DNA of 64,000 nucleotides, taken from the NCBI GenBank assembly GCA_963575745.1, contig CAUYUJ010018881.1:62001-126000 (forward strand), given 5' to 3'. Within the stretch, counting starts at the first letter, position 1. Each line of letters starts with the position of its first letter. The notes under the pieces were generated by a model. That model was not told the origin of the DNA. It did no database searches and was given only the letters and a program-made list of their open reading frames with translations. Position numbers and translations under genes: made by a program. Of the stretch, positions 1-12,303 are shown piece by piece. The stretch is from Prorocentrum cordatum (taxonomy: Eukaryota; Sar; Dinophyceae; Prorocentrales; Prorocentraceae).

Positions 1-50
<50 letters not shown>

Positions 51-52
51 GG

Positions 53-140
<88 letters not shown>

Positions 141-147
141 GACTACG

Positions 148-189
<42 letters not shown>

Positions 190-203
190 GATACTACTAC
201 TGA

Positions 204-265
<62 letters not shown>
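1..265. repeat. (ACT)n microsatellite
   Basis: The first 265 bases are an almost pure ACT/TAC triplet run with rare substitutions. It continues off the left edge of the window. All reading frames through it are low-complexity artefacts. Confidence 0.97.
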
Positions 266-714
266 GTATTGCTTATTTCAATCGTCATCATCACCTGCAT
301 CATCTACACCATCTCCATCCACAACACGAAGCGTTAGCACTATATGCCCAGTGAAGAAGTGGGGAAGGGCATGGGCCGCCCTGGGGGTGGGCCGCCCCAC
401 TCCACGAACACGTTGAGTATGGAGGGGAAGCCAGGTGGCCTCTCCTACACTACGCATGCCAAGCCGTCGGCGATGTCCCAGTGGACATCCCCGTCACGGC
501 CACTACCAGCACGAGGTGCGACGGCCGCGTGCACGCCGCGGGCATGTACCATGCTCGCGGCGCCCATCGCGGCAGCCAGCTGCCTTCGAAACACGCAGCT
601 GGCCAGAAGCAAGGCCCCGATAGATCGCGCCAAACCCGACGAAACGCGATCAGGTTTGAGTCTACACAGCGACATCGTCATCACCTTCATCATCATCATC
701 GTCGTCGTCACCAC

Positions 715-747
<33 letters not shown>

Positions 748-1296
748 CCTCCAACATCCTATTTGCATGCCCGCAAGCGCCTCTGAGTCCCTAGTAGGTC
801 GCGACGACGAAGAGGCCCTCCGAGCCGGCGGGGCGATACTCGCACCATCTGGGGCAAGCGGAAGCGGGTGAAATTTCCAACCGACCCCCCCCCATGTATC
901 CCCCCAGGCCCCTCCCCCCCGATGCTGGTTGGTGAGCAATGTTTCCCCAGCCACCCCGAGAATGGTGGGAACGGGAGCATGCCGCACCAGAAGAATTCGA
1001 GGGCGCGCACGGGTGAGAGCCCAGGGGGGCCTTCCCATTGCAGGACAAGCCAGCACTGCACAGTGGGAGTCGCAGCTGTGAAGGGCTCCCAGGAGGAGGA
1101 CGACGGCCCACTGAAGGAGTATTCCCACATCGTAGTAGTCGTCGCCCGGGGGGGGAGAACAAATCCGCGCGGCACCCATCGAGGCAGGTCCAAACTTCCT
1201 GTGTGAAGCGGAAGGTGGATCGGTCTGGGCCGCGCCATGCTTGCCTTGAGCTTGAAACGCGACAACTACTCATCATGCCCATCAGCATCGTCAACG
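266..1296. other. non-coding stretch with a short (CAT)n run
   Basis: A CAT run lies at about 682-745. The remainder is unique-looking GC-rich sequence with poly-C tracts near 885-920. Open frames on both strands are low complexity (Met, His or Ile runs) and share no family motif. I see no gene here. Confidence 0.6.
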
Positions 1297-1386
1297 TCGT
1301 CGTCATCATCATCATTATCATCATCAGCATCATCATCATCACCAACATCACCATCATCATAACCATCACCATCACAATCACCATCG

Positions 1387-1446
<60 letters not shown>

Positions 1447-1512
1447 ACATCAACATCAACATCACCATCATCATCATCATGATGATCATCATCATCATCA
1501 TCACCATCGCAA
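1297..1512. repeat. (CAT)n microsatellite
   Basis: An imperfect CAT/ATC triplet array, purest at 1385-1445. The homopolymer reading frames through it (Met, Ile, His) are shadows. Confidence 0.93.
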
Positions 1513-1902
1513 ACATGATTAACAACAGTGCCGCCATGTTCAGCCTCATATAAGCAATGCCATGGCTGTGAACTATCAACTCTCTTACCACTAGCATCAC
1601 CGCCGCTGCGCTACCACAATCGCCATCACCAACATCAACATCGTCAACATGCATGTGCTCCCTCTCCTCCCCTTCCCCTCCTCCACTCCCTCCTCCTCAA
1701 TATCCGAAGCGAACGCAAGGTCGACTGGAACCGTCGGTCGCGACGGGACAATCACGGGAACCAATGATCAGGATCCCCCCCAGGCAGGGGCTAGCAGCCC
1801 CCGAGCAAAGAAACGCCGGCCCTGTTTTGAAAGCTTTTTTATCACGATTCTAAAAGTGCCCCTGGAAAAGCTTAGCCTGTGAATGAAAGTAAACCGCAGC
1901 GG

Positions 1903-2165
1903 AGGAGAGGAGGATGAGGAGGAGGAGGAGGAGGAGGAGGAGGAGGAGGAGGAGGAGGAGGAGAGGGAGGAGGAGGAGGAGGAGGAGGAGGAGGAGGAGA
2001 GGGAGGAGGGGAGGAGGAGGAGGAGGAGGAGGAGGAGAGGAGGAGGAGGAGGAGGAGGAGGGGGAGGAGGAGGTAGGAGGAGGAGGAGGAGAACGAGGAG
2101 GAGGAGGAGGTAGGAGGAGGAGTAGGAGGAGGAGGAGGAGGAGGAGGTAGGAGGTTGAGGAGGTA
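1903..2165. repeat. (GGA)n purine-strand array
   Basis: A GGA/GAG array with occasional TAG interruptions near the right end. It is all-purine on the + strand, so triplex-forming potential is plausible. It is not coding. Confidence 0.95.
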
Positions 2166-2249
2166 GCATTCGGTTGAATCAGCGCCAAGTGGCGTCTCCG
2201 CCCAAGACAAAACACCTCTTTCAAGCCTTTCTAAAGACACCCCAGTCTC

Positions 2250-2345
2250 GCGGGTGCGACCCCCCTCGCGGGTGCGACCCCCCTCGCGGGTGCGACCCCC
2301 CTCGGGGCTGCGACCCCCCTCGGGGCTGCGACCCCCCTCGGGTCC
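2250..2345. repeat. 18-bp minisatellite
   Basis: About five tandem copies of an 18-bp unit: three of type CGCGGGTGCGACCCCCCT and then two of type CGGGGCTGCGACCCCCCT. The array passes directly into GGGGTC-rich sequence. The switch between two unit types marks a duplication boundary. Confidence 0.9.
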
Positions 2346-2459
2346 TGGGGTCTTGGGGTCCCAGGGGTCCAGGGGGGGTCCTGGGGGTCATCGGGGTCGA
2401 TTCGAGAGGTTCTGGGGTCATCGGGGTCCCGGAGCCCTGGGGCTGGGGTCCGGACCGGA

Positions 2460-2650
2460 GGGGAAAGGGGTTCGGTTCGGTTCCCGTCGGTTCGGTTCAG
2501 GGGCCGCCCGGTTCCGGTTCGGTTCCGGTTCTGGTTCGGTTCGGTTCTCGCCGGTTCGGTTCTGAATGAATTCGGTTCGGTCCGGTTCGGTTTTCTACGT
2601 TCCTGGTTTTGGACTGGTTCGGTCCGGTTCGGTCACGGTTCTCGGTTCTC
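2460..2650. repeat. GGTTC-type minisatellite
   Basis: Dense repeats of TTCGG/GGTTC (GGTTCGGTTC-like pentamers) with variant units. Frames through it give Gly/Ser/Val/Arg runs and are not considered coding. Confidence 0.9.
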
Positions 2651-2674
2651 GGCTCGGTGCGGCCCCTTCATGCT

Positions 2675-2905
2675 TATCAGCTTGTTGCAAGAAGTCCGAT
2701 CTCTGGAGGAGATTTCGGCGTACTTCAGAGACCTGTCCAAGACCCTGGGCGACCTCGGCAGCCAGAGCCGCCGGGAGGAGCTGTCGAAGAGGTACCACCT
2801 CGTCTCGGAGGAGGGGGAGAGCTTGCCGGGGGAGAGCGTGCCGTACCACTATGGCCACCGCTCGGGGGGGACAGGCTTCCTCTCGGCGGCGCGCCCAGGA
2901 CGGAA
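2675..2905 (+). CDS. BEACH-domain-like exon (partial)
   Basis: An open frame after a TTGCAAG acceptor-like site reads LLQEVRSLEEISAYFRDLSK, then a segment with ERYH-like spacing, then a segment with YHYG. FRDLSK...LG...R...RY...YHYG...LSAARP resembles the core of BEACH domains (neurobeachin/LYST family), where RDLSKPMG, a RY pair and FHYGTHYS occur in that order. BEACH proteins act in vesicle trafficking. Only about 75 residues are visible. The second half (HRSGGTGFLSAARP) fits loosely, so this may be a diverged exon or a pseudo-exon. No neighbouring exons of the same domain were found, so the rest would lie in another intron-separated segment or outside the window. Confidence 0.4.
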
Positions 2906-4765
2906 GGCAGAGGGGGCGGGAAGGCCAGGGAGGCTCGGGAGGCCTCGGGCCTTGTGAGCAGCTTTCTGAGCCTCCTCCGAAGCCGCAGAGGGCTTCTCGG
3001 CAAGCGTCTGAGAAGGCTCGCCCCGTCGCGCTTCCCTCTCGGCGCGCCGCCGATCCTCGCGGCAGAAGTCGGGACGAGGGTTCGGGGCGCAGTTCGGAGG
3101 AACTGCGGTCGCGGAGGTTTCGCGGCCTCTTCGAGGGGAGGCGCTGAGGCAGCACTCGGAGCAGCCCACGAGCGACGAGTTAGCGATCGCACACCGTGCC
3201 TGTCTTACATGGTTCTGTTTTTGCGCATCGCGGTGGTAACCTGCAAAGGCTAGCTTAAGTAAAACCAGAGACTGGCGACAAGTTGATCTGCGCGTAAAAC
3301 GGAAAGGCAAAGGCGAGCGCAAAAAAGTAATTACGAATGTTGTTATTATGTTTCCTATGTTCGATCCCAGTTTCTAGATACACCCTACACCTACTCATGT
3401 ATTAAATGGTTGCATGCGTTCTACTAAGCCCCCCCCCATTTGCATGCGTTTCCCAACATCCTCTGCTCTCCCCTCTCTGGTCACTTCCCTCGCCACTGGA
3501 TCATTTGCTCTCTGTTTTCTGCAGTCTGCACTAATATTCGGTGCTCCCGGCTCTCAAGTAAACACACTCTCTGTTTTCTCTTCTATGCTCTCTCTGCTCG
3601 GTGTACAGTGCCTGCCTCCTCTACTCGTTGAGCCCGCAGGGCGGGAGTCACGGCGGTCCCCCAGGGGGGACGTTTGTACGCAGATTGTTCAAACAGTGGG
3701 TGTCAGGGATGTTGCCCGGACGAGGGTCGGTACCTGTCGTTGCAATGTTTCTTGGGATCATGTTGGCGTCCCGTGGGGGGAGTCGGACGGCCTTTTGGGT
3801 GTCCATGGGGACGAATTCCATGTGGGGTGCCCCGAATTTCAGCTTCCCTAAGCCATCTGAGGTGTCAGTTGAGAGCGTGAGGGATGTGCCGGATTGAGCC
3901 CTTCGTGGCCCTCCGAGCGCAGATCACTCGTTGTCGAGGATGTCCGACGCGAAACGCCAGTTGTTGAGTTTCAGAGTCCCCTTCCGAAGCCGATCTGTCG
4001 AGGATGTCCCGAGCGAAATGGCCATGTGAGGCCTTCGGACCACGTTTTACTAATATTTTTACGCGTCCCAGGATAATGTGCCGTCGGAGTGCGCGAGGCC
4101 GCGTCGCAGCCCTGTCGCATCCCTGAAGGCGCATCTCATTTTTTTTGTATGTCCCAGGAGCTGTCACGCGCGTGGGCCTAGCGCTGGGAGCGCACTTCAC
4201 TTGTATTTTTACGCGGGTCAGGAGGATTAGTGCAAATTTGCCTCATCGAGAAACATCTTCGAAACATCATCGGCCGGCGGAATGGGCGAAGCCCCTCTAA
4301 GCATGCTTTTTGCATGCTTCTCCATCTCCTCCATACCATCTACCCTCCGATTCTACAATACGGCCAGGGACCGCAGGGGGCCCGCCGAATTTAATCGCAT
4401 CGCGCACTCCGCCAGCCCATTTCGCATCACCGTCCCAAGAGGTCACAACGAGGCCGCCGAAAAGCGCCTCCTACCAGGGCTGCGGACGGCTCCCAGGAGG
4501 CCTGAGAGAGCGCGAGACAGGCCCATGAGGGATCGGCGGTCCACGCGCGGCACCAGCGCTAAGGATTCGTCCAAGAAGGCCTGTCAGATTGTGTGCAGCT
4601 GTCGCAGGCCTCACTCCACCTCGGGTTGTGAAAAGGGACAGGCGGAGAGGGGAGAGGAGAGGAACGGCAGAGACAAGGAAGGGGGAGAAAGGACACAGAC
4701 AAGCAAGGGAAGGAAACAGAACAGAGGAGGCAGAATGGCAGAGGAAGGGGGCAGTGTTGGATCTC

Positions 4766-4902
4766 CGCGAGTTTCCCACATAGCCCTGGAGCGGGTCAAA
4801 GAATTGAACTGATGCCCCCACGCTAATGCACGCAGCTGTTCGTGGCCCAGAGTCACCGCGCCGCGAGTTTTTCACATAGCCTGGAAGCGGGGCAAATAAT
4901 TT
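4766..4902. repeat. two-copy direct repeat, ~96-bp period
   Basis: The segment CGCGAGTTTCCCACATAGCC (4766 on) recurs with few changes at 4862 as CGCGAGTTTTTCACATAGCC. Both copies are followed by a similar GGAGCGGG/GGAAGCGGGG-CAAA stretch. It is a diverged tandem duplication. Confidence 0.8.
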
Positions 4903-5158
4903 GGCTGAGGTCCGCACGTGACTGTTCTTTTGTTACTTCTGGACGTAACGCATGGTATCCCCCCCGACACCCCCCCACGTAACCCTAACGTTGGGAAACC
5001 AATTACAGGCGTGAACATGTGCATTTCCCCATCGAGGAGGTGGAGGAGGAGGAGGAGGAGGAGCAGCAGCAGCAAGCAGCAGGAGATGGGAGGAGGAGTC
5101 CTCCGAGTTAGGGGACCGGTCCTCGAGGCTGAACCGGGCGTCTCGTGGTTTCCCGAGT

Positions 5159-5305
5159 AGTCCCCCCTGGCCGCAAGAGCGGTCAGGGGGGCGCGACCGA
5201 GCGGCTGGTTCTCGACGTCTTGAGGTGTCCTATGAAGTCCCCCTTGGCCGCAAGAGCGGTCAAACGGGGGCGACCAGGGGATTGGTCTTCGGCATCTTCC
5301 TCTGC
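5159..5305. repeat. two-copy direct repeat, ~75-bp period
   Basis: GGCCGCAAGAGCGGTCA is present in both halves (about 5170 and 5249), flanked by matching AGTCCCCC and GCGACC blocks and by similar TGGTTCTCGACGTCTT / TGGTCTTCGGCATCTT ends. Each unit also contains a small GACCGC...GCGGTC-like hairpin. Confidence 0.8.
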
Positions 5306-5510
5306 CTCTGCCTCCCCCTCCTCCTCCTCCTCCTCCTCCTCCTCCTCCTAGTCCTCCTGTCCCCCGCCTGTCTCCTTCTGTTTTCCCTGGCTGATAAGGG
5401 GGGGTTAAGCCCCGCGGCGGCCCAGCCAATGGCCGGCGCATACATCATTCACGGTTTGTGCTAGCTAAGTTGTTGGGGGCCCGCTGGGGAGTATTACGAG
5501 GAAACTTGCG

Positions 5511-5630
5511 TGGCCATTGGTGCTGGTACAGCCGCCACCAGCCCACCAGGAATCCGATCACACAAGGCCTACCTCTTTACTCTTGCCTGGTTGCCACTGG
5601 TGCCGGCCTAGCCGCCATCAGCCTATCTAG
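5511..5630. repeat. two-copy direct repeat, ~77-bp period
   Basis: A TGGCCATTGGTGCTGGTACA-type block followed by GCCGCCACCAGCC recurs as TTGCCACTGGTGCCGGCC followed by GCCGCCATCAGCC. It lies immediately upstream of the decayed non-LTR element. Confidence 0.7.
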
Positions 5631-6029
5631 GCACGTAAGGAATGGATTGCCTCAGTGCCATATTCGACGAGAGGCTCAGCAACGGGCCGAAAAGATGCGA
5701 ACGCATGGCTCTCCTGAAAGATGCCGCTGCCCTCCTTGACAACGAGCCCTCGAAGCCTAACAACCTGCAGTCCTGGGGAGGTGCGTCGATATCTGCACTC
5801 GCCGCCATCTCCAAACAACTCGGCCACTTCCTGAGAAAACGCGTCTTGTTGTCCGCCCCGCGGGAACCGGAGGCCTTCCCCATTGTCTCACCATACGCCG
5901 GGGGACAATTCCTCCACTCCTCGTCGATGCCCGCCACTGGTCCTTTAGCGCAACTAACGGAAGAGCTAATTCTGGCCTTCATGAACCCGGGCATGGTCGG
6001 CCTCGCCGCCCTGGGCACAGATCAGGTCC

Positions 6030-7464
6030 CGTACTGGCGATTGTGGGCAATCGCAGCTGCCTTACAACACGCTGGAGCCCACATCTGCGTACTGCCTGGC
6101 GCGAGATTTCCAGAAGGCGCCTTCCTTACAGGAATTTGTCCCGATTCCTGGTTTGGCCGCCAGACGTCCAGTTTTGCCTCAGTGCTTTCTTTTCGTTCTG
6201 TCTGAAATGGCCACGGCGATCACATGCATTGAAGACTTCGGCGGGGAACGTTGGCAGAGACTCCGTATTCGCAACCCGTGCGCATGAAGGGCCGACAGGA
6301 GCATCTGTTTGTGCGTCTTCTACGCGGCGCCCGGTGGAGACAAGGGCACTTGGAGCGCTGTCTTCCGGGCGAAGACCACGTTAGCAGGCAATTCTCTTGA
6401 CTCATGGCACGTTGTAGTTGGAGATGGGAACGCGCATTGGTCAAGCTTCCTAACTCACCACGCTGGGTGTGGTTGCGCCCACTGCAAGCAGTCCACTTCC
6501 GACAGGACCATTGAAATCATGGTTGCCGAGGAAGGGCTGCGCCTCTTCAGCCCCCGCGTCCCTACCCACAAATCGGGCACGACCGTCGATGTCATGATGG
6601 CCCCGCCAGGCACCCCTATAGAAGCGAGTGTATCCGAATCGTTCGTCGCAGAGTTTGATCACAAGATGGTCGCAGGTCGCCTCCCACTGACAATCACCCT
6701 ACGATACGATTCCATGGTCGGCAGGGTTACCTGGGCATCATCAGAGGCATGGGATTACGCCCTCCAGGCCATCGCGCCAGCAATACACAAGCTCTCCACA
6801 GCGATCGAACCCCTTATTGGGGACACAGCATTAGCTCCACCGATGTTGGGCGGAAACGCTTCCAGGCAGGCGCGACGCGGCATCCTCGACGGCGCTGCGT
6901 GGTGCCACGACGTCCTCTACGTCCTTGCCGGGCACGCAGCAGGAGCAGTTCGGACCACGGCCCCGCGCATTGCGGGGCGCCTGCCAGACTCTGGGGGCCT
7001 CGACCACGCCCATTTTAGAACGTTTGTTGAATTCAAACAAGCCGTCGGCGAAAGTGCACGGCAAGCCTGTCAGAACACGTTCAATCGTTACCTGGCCTTC
7101 TGTGAAAGCAACCGCGGGCAGGCGGACAGGTTTCTCTCCTGGCTCCGCGGGGACAATGCTGCGAATCGCCCTCGGGGACTCGCAGACTGGAGGGTTGCTA
7201 TCCCCAGATCAGACGGTCCAGGCGTTGGTTGCTGATCTATTCGCCAGGGCCCAGAACGATTTCCCTCAGGACCCAGCCGCAGCACGAGAATTGAGCAAAG
7301 CAGTTGCGGCTATCCGAGCTGCAGGCGCCCTACCAGCAAGAGGGCCTGGTGCGAGTGGCGGGACGTGGCAGCTGGCCGACGACTCCGGGCCGTACACAGC
7401 GGAAGAGATCGCCGCTGCAATCCAAACTGCGCTCTGGGGCAAGCGCGCTCGTTTGGTCCCCTAG
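6030..7464 (+). pseudogene. APE-type endonuclease and linker of LINE (frameshifted)
   Basis: In the 6309-7235 frame the endonuclease hallmarks are VVVGDGNAH (family GDFNAH, metal and substrate binding), SGTTVDVMM (family T-x-ID) and FDHKMV (family SDH, catalytic His). The upstream segment AHICVLPGARFP is in another frame (5642-6205), so an inactivating frameshift lies between about 6130 and 6310. After 7140 the homology continues in the 6925-7464 frame as a linker that ends with YTAEEIAAAI before the RT. The endonuclease would nick target DNA for target-primed reverse transcription. This copy is judged inactive. Confidence 0.75.
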
Positions 7465-7960
7465 CTGCACAAATCCAACGTATTGGCGGCCCATGGCGAG
7501 GCTAGCAAATCTCCCCCGGCACCCAGGCCTCACGTCGTCGCATTGAACACTGCGCAAATACACCCCGCGACGGAAAGGTGGGCCGCAGGTTGTCCAGTCC
7601 ACAACATTCATAAGGCCGATCAGCATATGTTCCGACATGGCTCAACTGATGGACGCTCTTTGGGTCGCTCGCAATTTGCCTCGGATCCAAGCTTATTGCG
7701 GGAAGAGCCAGATCGGCGGGGTCTTTGATCCCATATCCGCGGTACTTGCGGTCCTCCTGCTGGGCGAGCTCCGCCAGCTGAGCTATTCGCGACCCCGCCT
7801 TCGGCGCTGCAGACGCTGCAGCCAGTGGCAGAGGCTGCGCGTGTAGCGGCGCGACGAGCTGAACAAAATGACAATTCGCCGGCTGCTGCTGCATCGGCAA
7901 TCCTATCAACGCTGCCATCCCTAGCTGACCGTTTGGCCGTAGTATCGATGATAGGGGGAC

Positions 7961-8560
7961 CACGCTTTCCCGCCCACCCAATACGTTGACGACGCTGTCG
8001 TTGCATGTGTATCAGTGGGAGCCGCGAGAGCAATTATGGATTACTCGTACAACTCGGCAACAATAGCCTATGCAAGGCGCTTCAAAGCTGCCTTCAATTT
8101 CGGCCCTGGCAAGGCAGAGTTCATGGTCATCAATGGCAGCCCGCGTTTTGACCCCAACGGCATGGGGTTTGATATTTCGCCCACTCGCTGGCTGCTCGGG
8201 ATCCTGATTGACGCGGACCTCAGCTTCACCCCGCACCTCGAGGCAACAATCGCCAATTGCATCTTCAACGAGCTATCCCAAGCAGCAGAAGCGGGGGGTT
8301 TTCCCGCTCCTCTCCTCGCGGCCCAGGTCGCGATGCGCGTCGGGTCTGCCGTTCTATCTTCTGGGTCTGCAGTCTTGGCTGGGCTTCCCAACGTGGAGAC
8401 CGAGCTGAACAGCCTGCAGGCATTTTGGGCCCGGGGGGTGCTGGGATACCGGCGTGGCTCGTGGCTCAATTGGGCTCTATCTCGCCTTCAATGCGGCTGG
8501 GAACTCCGACTTGGAACGCGTATGCGTGGACGCGCTATCATGGCGAGGGCGCGGCTCTGG
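7961..8560 (+). pseudogene. non-LTR reverse transcriptase, YVDD box and thumb (fragment)
   Basis: Reading from 7961 gives HAFPPTQYVDDAVVACVSVG, with an intact YVDD catalytic box at 7982-7993. It is followed by FNFGPGKAEFMVI (family LN-x-x-K-T-E) and WLLGILIDADLSFTPHL (family YLG-x-x-D). A TAG at 7952 and frame changes upstream cut this part off from the fingers. After about 8460 homology moves to the 8257-9237 and then the 8883-9233 frame. Confidence 0.75.
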
Positions 8561-8882
8561 GTGCTACCACCTGGCTGCTGTCATGCGGGTGGCTGCCCAG
8601 GCGTCGCCCGCCCCTACTTGGTGGAAGAGGGCTGGCACAATCATGGCGGACATGCCGGGGGGGGGGGGCGACCCCCGACATCAGCCAAGTCGGGCACCTC
8701 ATTCGTTGCATTTCGGCGGCGACCAGCTGCCCGATCGCGCGCAAAGATGTCCTCCGGCGCTATCGCCTGCAAGTCGTAATGCCAGTGCTCTGGGAGTATG
8801 ACCGTCCTTCGGTCGACGCGGCGGTCAAACGCGATATACCTGGTTTCGCAATGCCTTTCAAAGACTTCATCCTGGCGGGGAT

Positions 8883-9233
8883 GTGGCCCAGGCCCGTGGA
8901 GCGTGTGGCGGATTTCGGCGGCAACCTGAACTACCGCCGCTGGGCCGTATGCCGCTTGACAGGGAGATGGCCACTCCCGGTGGTGGGGAGGAGGACGCCC
9001 CAGCACTTATTCGCCGCTGTGCTGCATGCCACAGCCCAGAGGTGGATGTCACCCATGCTTTCATTGCATGCGTGCACACCACCGCAGTTCGGCGCACGTT
9101 GTGGTCAGCCAGGGAACAGCTGGAACCGACCTCGAAGCATACATTGTTATTGGCATTATTCGGACCAGAGCACAACGCGCCTTGTGTACGGTTCGTGGGG
9201 CAGGCGCTCCCACGGTGCATGGGCCCCTACTGA
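8883..9233 (+). pseudogene. LINE C-terminal Cys/His knuckle segment
   Basis: The frame contains CAACHSPEVDVTHAFIAC, a C-x2-C-x8-H-x4-C pattern typical of the C-terminus of LINE ORF2 proteins. The stop at 9231-9233 is taken as the end of the element's coding part. It is linked to the RT only through a frameshift. Confidence 0.65.
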
Positions 9234-9359
9234 GTAGTTGACAGGGGACGGCGGGTAGACCCCGGCCCCCCCTTGGCAGGTGCGCCTCCTCCCAGCACCC
9301 TCTGAGGGCGCCACGCGATGCGGGCGCGACAGGTGCGGGTGGAAACTGCGAAAGCGAGA

Positions 9360-9612
9360 AAGCGAGAAGGACGAGAAGTGAGGAGGCGGGGGAGGAGGAA
9401 GAGGAAGAGGAGGAAGAGGAGGAGGGAAGAGGAGCTGTACAGGAGGTGAGGAGGGGGAGGAGGAGGAAGAGGAAGAGGACGAGGAGGACGAGGAGGAGGA
9501 GGAGGAGGAAGAGGGCGAGGAGGACGAGGAGGAGGAGAGAAAGAGAGAAAAGGAGGAGGAGGAGGAGGAGGAGGAGGAGGAGGAGGAGGAGGAGGAGGAG
9601 AGGGTGAAGGAG
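9360..9612. repeat. (GGA)n purine array
   Basis: GGA/GAA-rich all-purine array with few interruptions, directly 3' of the LINE fragment. Very long Leu/Val/Ser frames on the minus strand (to 11037) are produced by this and the adjacent ACT array and are not genes. Confidence 0.93.
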
Positions 9613-9671
9613 GGGGAGGAGGAGGAGGACGACGAAGAGACGACCGACGTGGCCCAGAGTCCCCCGAGAGG

Positions 9672-9835
9672 TGCACGCAGACACGGTGGCCTTGTGGGGC
9701 ACACGGTTATTGCCGCTGCTTTGGGTGCACGCAGGCACGGAGTGCACGCAGGCGAGTTCACACAAATAATGTGGTGCACGCAGGTACGGTGGTGTACACG
9801 AGCATTTCGGTGCATGTGGTTGCTGGTTGTACAAA
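9672..9835. repeat. GTGCACGCAG minisatellite-like cluster
   Basis: GGTGCACGCAG(G/A) occurs at about 9671, 9726, 9746 and 9773, with variants such as GGTGTACACGAG and GGTGCATGTGG, spaced 20-55 bases apart. It lies between the GGA and ACT arrays. Confidence 0.7.
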
Positions 9836-9845
9836 TAAAGCAAGA

Positions 9846-9910
9846 TTACTACTAGACCTACTAACGTACTAATCTTACTAACTACTACTACTACTACTAC
9901 TACTACTACG

Positions 9911-9964
<54 letters not shown>

Positions 9965-10196
9965 ACGACTACTACTACTATTGGTGCTACTACTACTATG
10001 ATTATTATTCGCATTACTATTATTATTTCTATTAAAACTACTACTTCTATGTATACTTCTTCTACTACTACTACTACTACTACTACTTCTTCTACGACTA
10101 CTACTTCTACTACTACTACTACTACGGCTACGACTACGACGACTACTACGACTACTACCACTACGACTACTATTACTAGTATTATTATTACTATTG

Positions 10197-10251
<55 letters not shown>

Positions 10252-11146
10252 GACGACTACTACTACTACTACTACTACTACGACGAATACGGCTACTACT
10301 TCTAGTAACCTTATTTTTCTTTTTAATATTAATACTACGATTACTGCTACGACGACGACTGCTACGACTTTTAGTGTTATGACTACCACAACGGCGACGA
10401 CTATTACACCGTCTACCATTATTATTCTTACTACCACAACAACGACGATGACTATTTTTACTATTACCATTACGACCACTCTTACTGTTACTCTTATTAT
10501 TACTACTACTACTACTACTACTTCTACTACTACTACTACTACTACTACGATTAATATTATTACTACTACTACTACTGCTATTACTACTACTCCTACTACT
10601 ACTCTTAGTGCTACAAGTAGTAGCATTAGACAGATTACGACTGCTACTACTACTATTACTACCACTGCGATTTTTGCACTACTACTAGGATTACTAGTAC
10701 GGGTGCTTACAGCCTTTATGGCTACGGCTACTACTACTACCATTACTACTACTGCTTTTACTGCGACTACTACTACGACTACGACTATTACGACTACTAC
10801 TACTAGTACGTTTATTACATTCGTATCACTTCTACTACTACTACTACTATTACTACTACTGCTCCCATGACTACTACTACTACTTCGTCTGTTCATGCCA
10901 CGACTATTGCTATTACGACTACATACTAATACTACTTCAATTATTACTACTACTACTACCACTACTGATAATGCGACTACTCTTATTGGTATTGCTACTA
11001 CTACTGCTACCACTACTGCTAGTACTATTTGTACCACGACTACGAGTACTACTGTTATTACGAGTACTACTACTACTACACCACTACTACTACGATTGAT
11101 ATTCGTACCACTACAACCACATCGACTATCCGTATTTTGTTATTGT

Positions 11147-11180
<34 letters not shown>

Positions 11181-11395
11181 GCTACTACTGCTACTACTGC
11201 TACAATTACTACCACGACTACGACTACTACTATCACTACTGCTGCCACTAGTACTACTATCATTAATCGTAGCACGATTACTTTCACATCTACCACCACT
11301 ATTTGTTATTGTTGCGATTACTACGACAACTACTACGACTATTACTATTACAACTACTACGACTATAGCTATTACGACTACTACTACTACTACAT

Positions 11396-11435
<40 letters not shown>

Positions 11436-11754
11436 GACTGCTTCTACTACTGCTACTCCTATTCATGCCACTACTACGACCACGACTACTACAACGACTA
11501 TTATTTTTACGATTACTCATGCTATTAGTATGGCTACTTCTACTACTACCACTACCACTACTGCTACTACTACCACTACTCCAACTACTACCACTTTTAC
11601 TACTACCACTGAGTACCAGTCATGCGATTCGTATTGCTACAGGTACTACTAATACTGCTACTGCTGCTATTTCCATCGGTCCTACTCGTACGACTCGTAC
11701 TTCTAGCACTACTAGTACTACGAGTACGACTAACACTACTAGGGTTACGAGTAC

Positions 11755-11788
<34 letters not shown>

Positions 11789-11842
11789 CGTAGTCGTAGT
11801 CGTAGTCGTAGTCTTTGTAGTAATAGCAACAATTACAACAAA

Positions 11843-11875
<33 letters not shown>

Positions 11876-11960
11876 GGCGACAACGACGACGACGACTACT
11901 ACTACCACTGCTACTACTACAAATATGATTACTACTACTACGACGACTACGACTACTACG

Positions 11961-12007
<47 letters not shown>

Positions 12008-12010
12008 GAG
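9846..12010. repeat. 2.2-kb degenerate (ACT)n array
   Basis: About 2.2 kb of ACT/TAC triplets with many single-base variants (ATT, ACG, AGT). It includes a 20-copy pure run near 10200-10250 and a GTA-phase inversion near 11755-11830. It explains all Thr/Tyr/Leu/Val/Ser-rich frames here. Confidence 0.96.
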
Positions 12011-12272
12011 TTCTACCCGTATTCGTGCTTGTACTAGTATCAGTATTAGTACTTGTGCTCGCCACGGGGGCCACTGTTGCCGTGACCTCCCGACCTTCCC
12101 CCCTCTCACGTAACATGCGGCCTTACCCCCCCAGGAAAAAACAGTCTCCACGCTGATGCGCGTGGCGGTTCGCATGTCAGAGGCATCGTCGCCGGAGCCG
12201 TCTATGTAATGCCAGTCGCTGCTGTGTCGGGAATTCGGTGTTGCGTCGTGCAGAGGGGTCGAAATGCACTGG

Positions 12273-12303
12273 TCCCCGCCGAGCGTAGTAATGAGGGATG
12301 CAC
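12273..12303 (-). repeat. dispersed ~30-bp motif, copy 1
   Basis: CTGGTCCCCGCCGAGCGTAG followed by TAATGAGGGATGC occurs here. Its reverse complement, with three differences, is at about 46795-46826. Both copies sit in AT-richer sequence. Confidence 0.65.

Larger units (their letters stand above)
2960..5640. other. repeat-rich region without a recognised gene
   Basis: No frame carries a recognisable domain. The stretch holds several diverged short duplications: the pair around TGTCGAGGATGTCC near 3935 and 3993; a second pair around ATTTTTACGCG near 4056 and 4205; and the duplications listed separately at 4766, 5159 and 5511. CT-rich triplets occur at 5300-5350. Confidence 0.6.
5642..9233 (+). 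mobile_element. decayed non-LTR (LINE-like) retrotransposon
   Basis: Domains occur in the order expected for an APE-type LINE ORF2 but are spread over several frames. They are: endonuclease N-terminus (around 6030-6150, AHICVLPGARFP), endonuclease core (6309-6700), a linker (6925-7464, SPDQTVQALVADLF), a poorly preserved fingers region (7465-7950), the RT YVDD box (7982), the RT thumb (8050-8560) and a terminal Cys/His knuckle (9000-9110). At least four frame changes separate them, so the copy cannot encode one protein. A 5' region at 5642-6030 is open but not recognised. No terminal repeats or target duplication were identified by eye. A GGA array follows at the 3' end. Confidence 0.8.

Noticed and set aside
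9061-11037. 658-codon minus-strand open frame, Val/Leu/Ser-rich
   Set aside because: It is produced by reading through GGA and ACT microsatellites; no motif and strongly biased composition.
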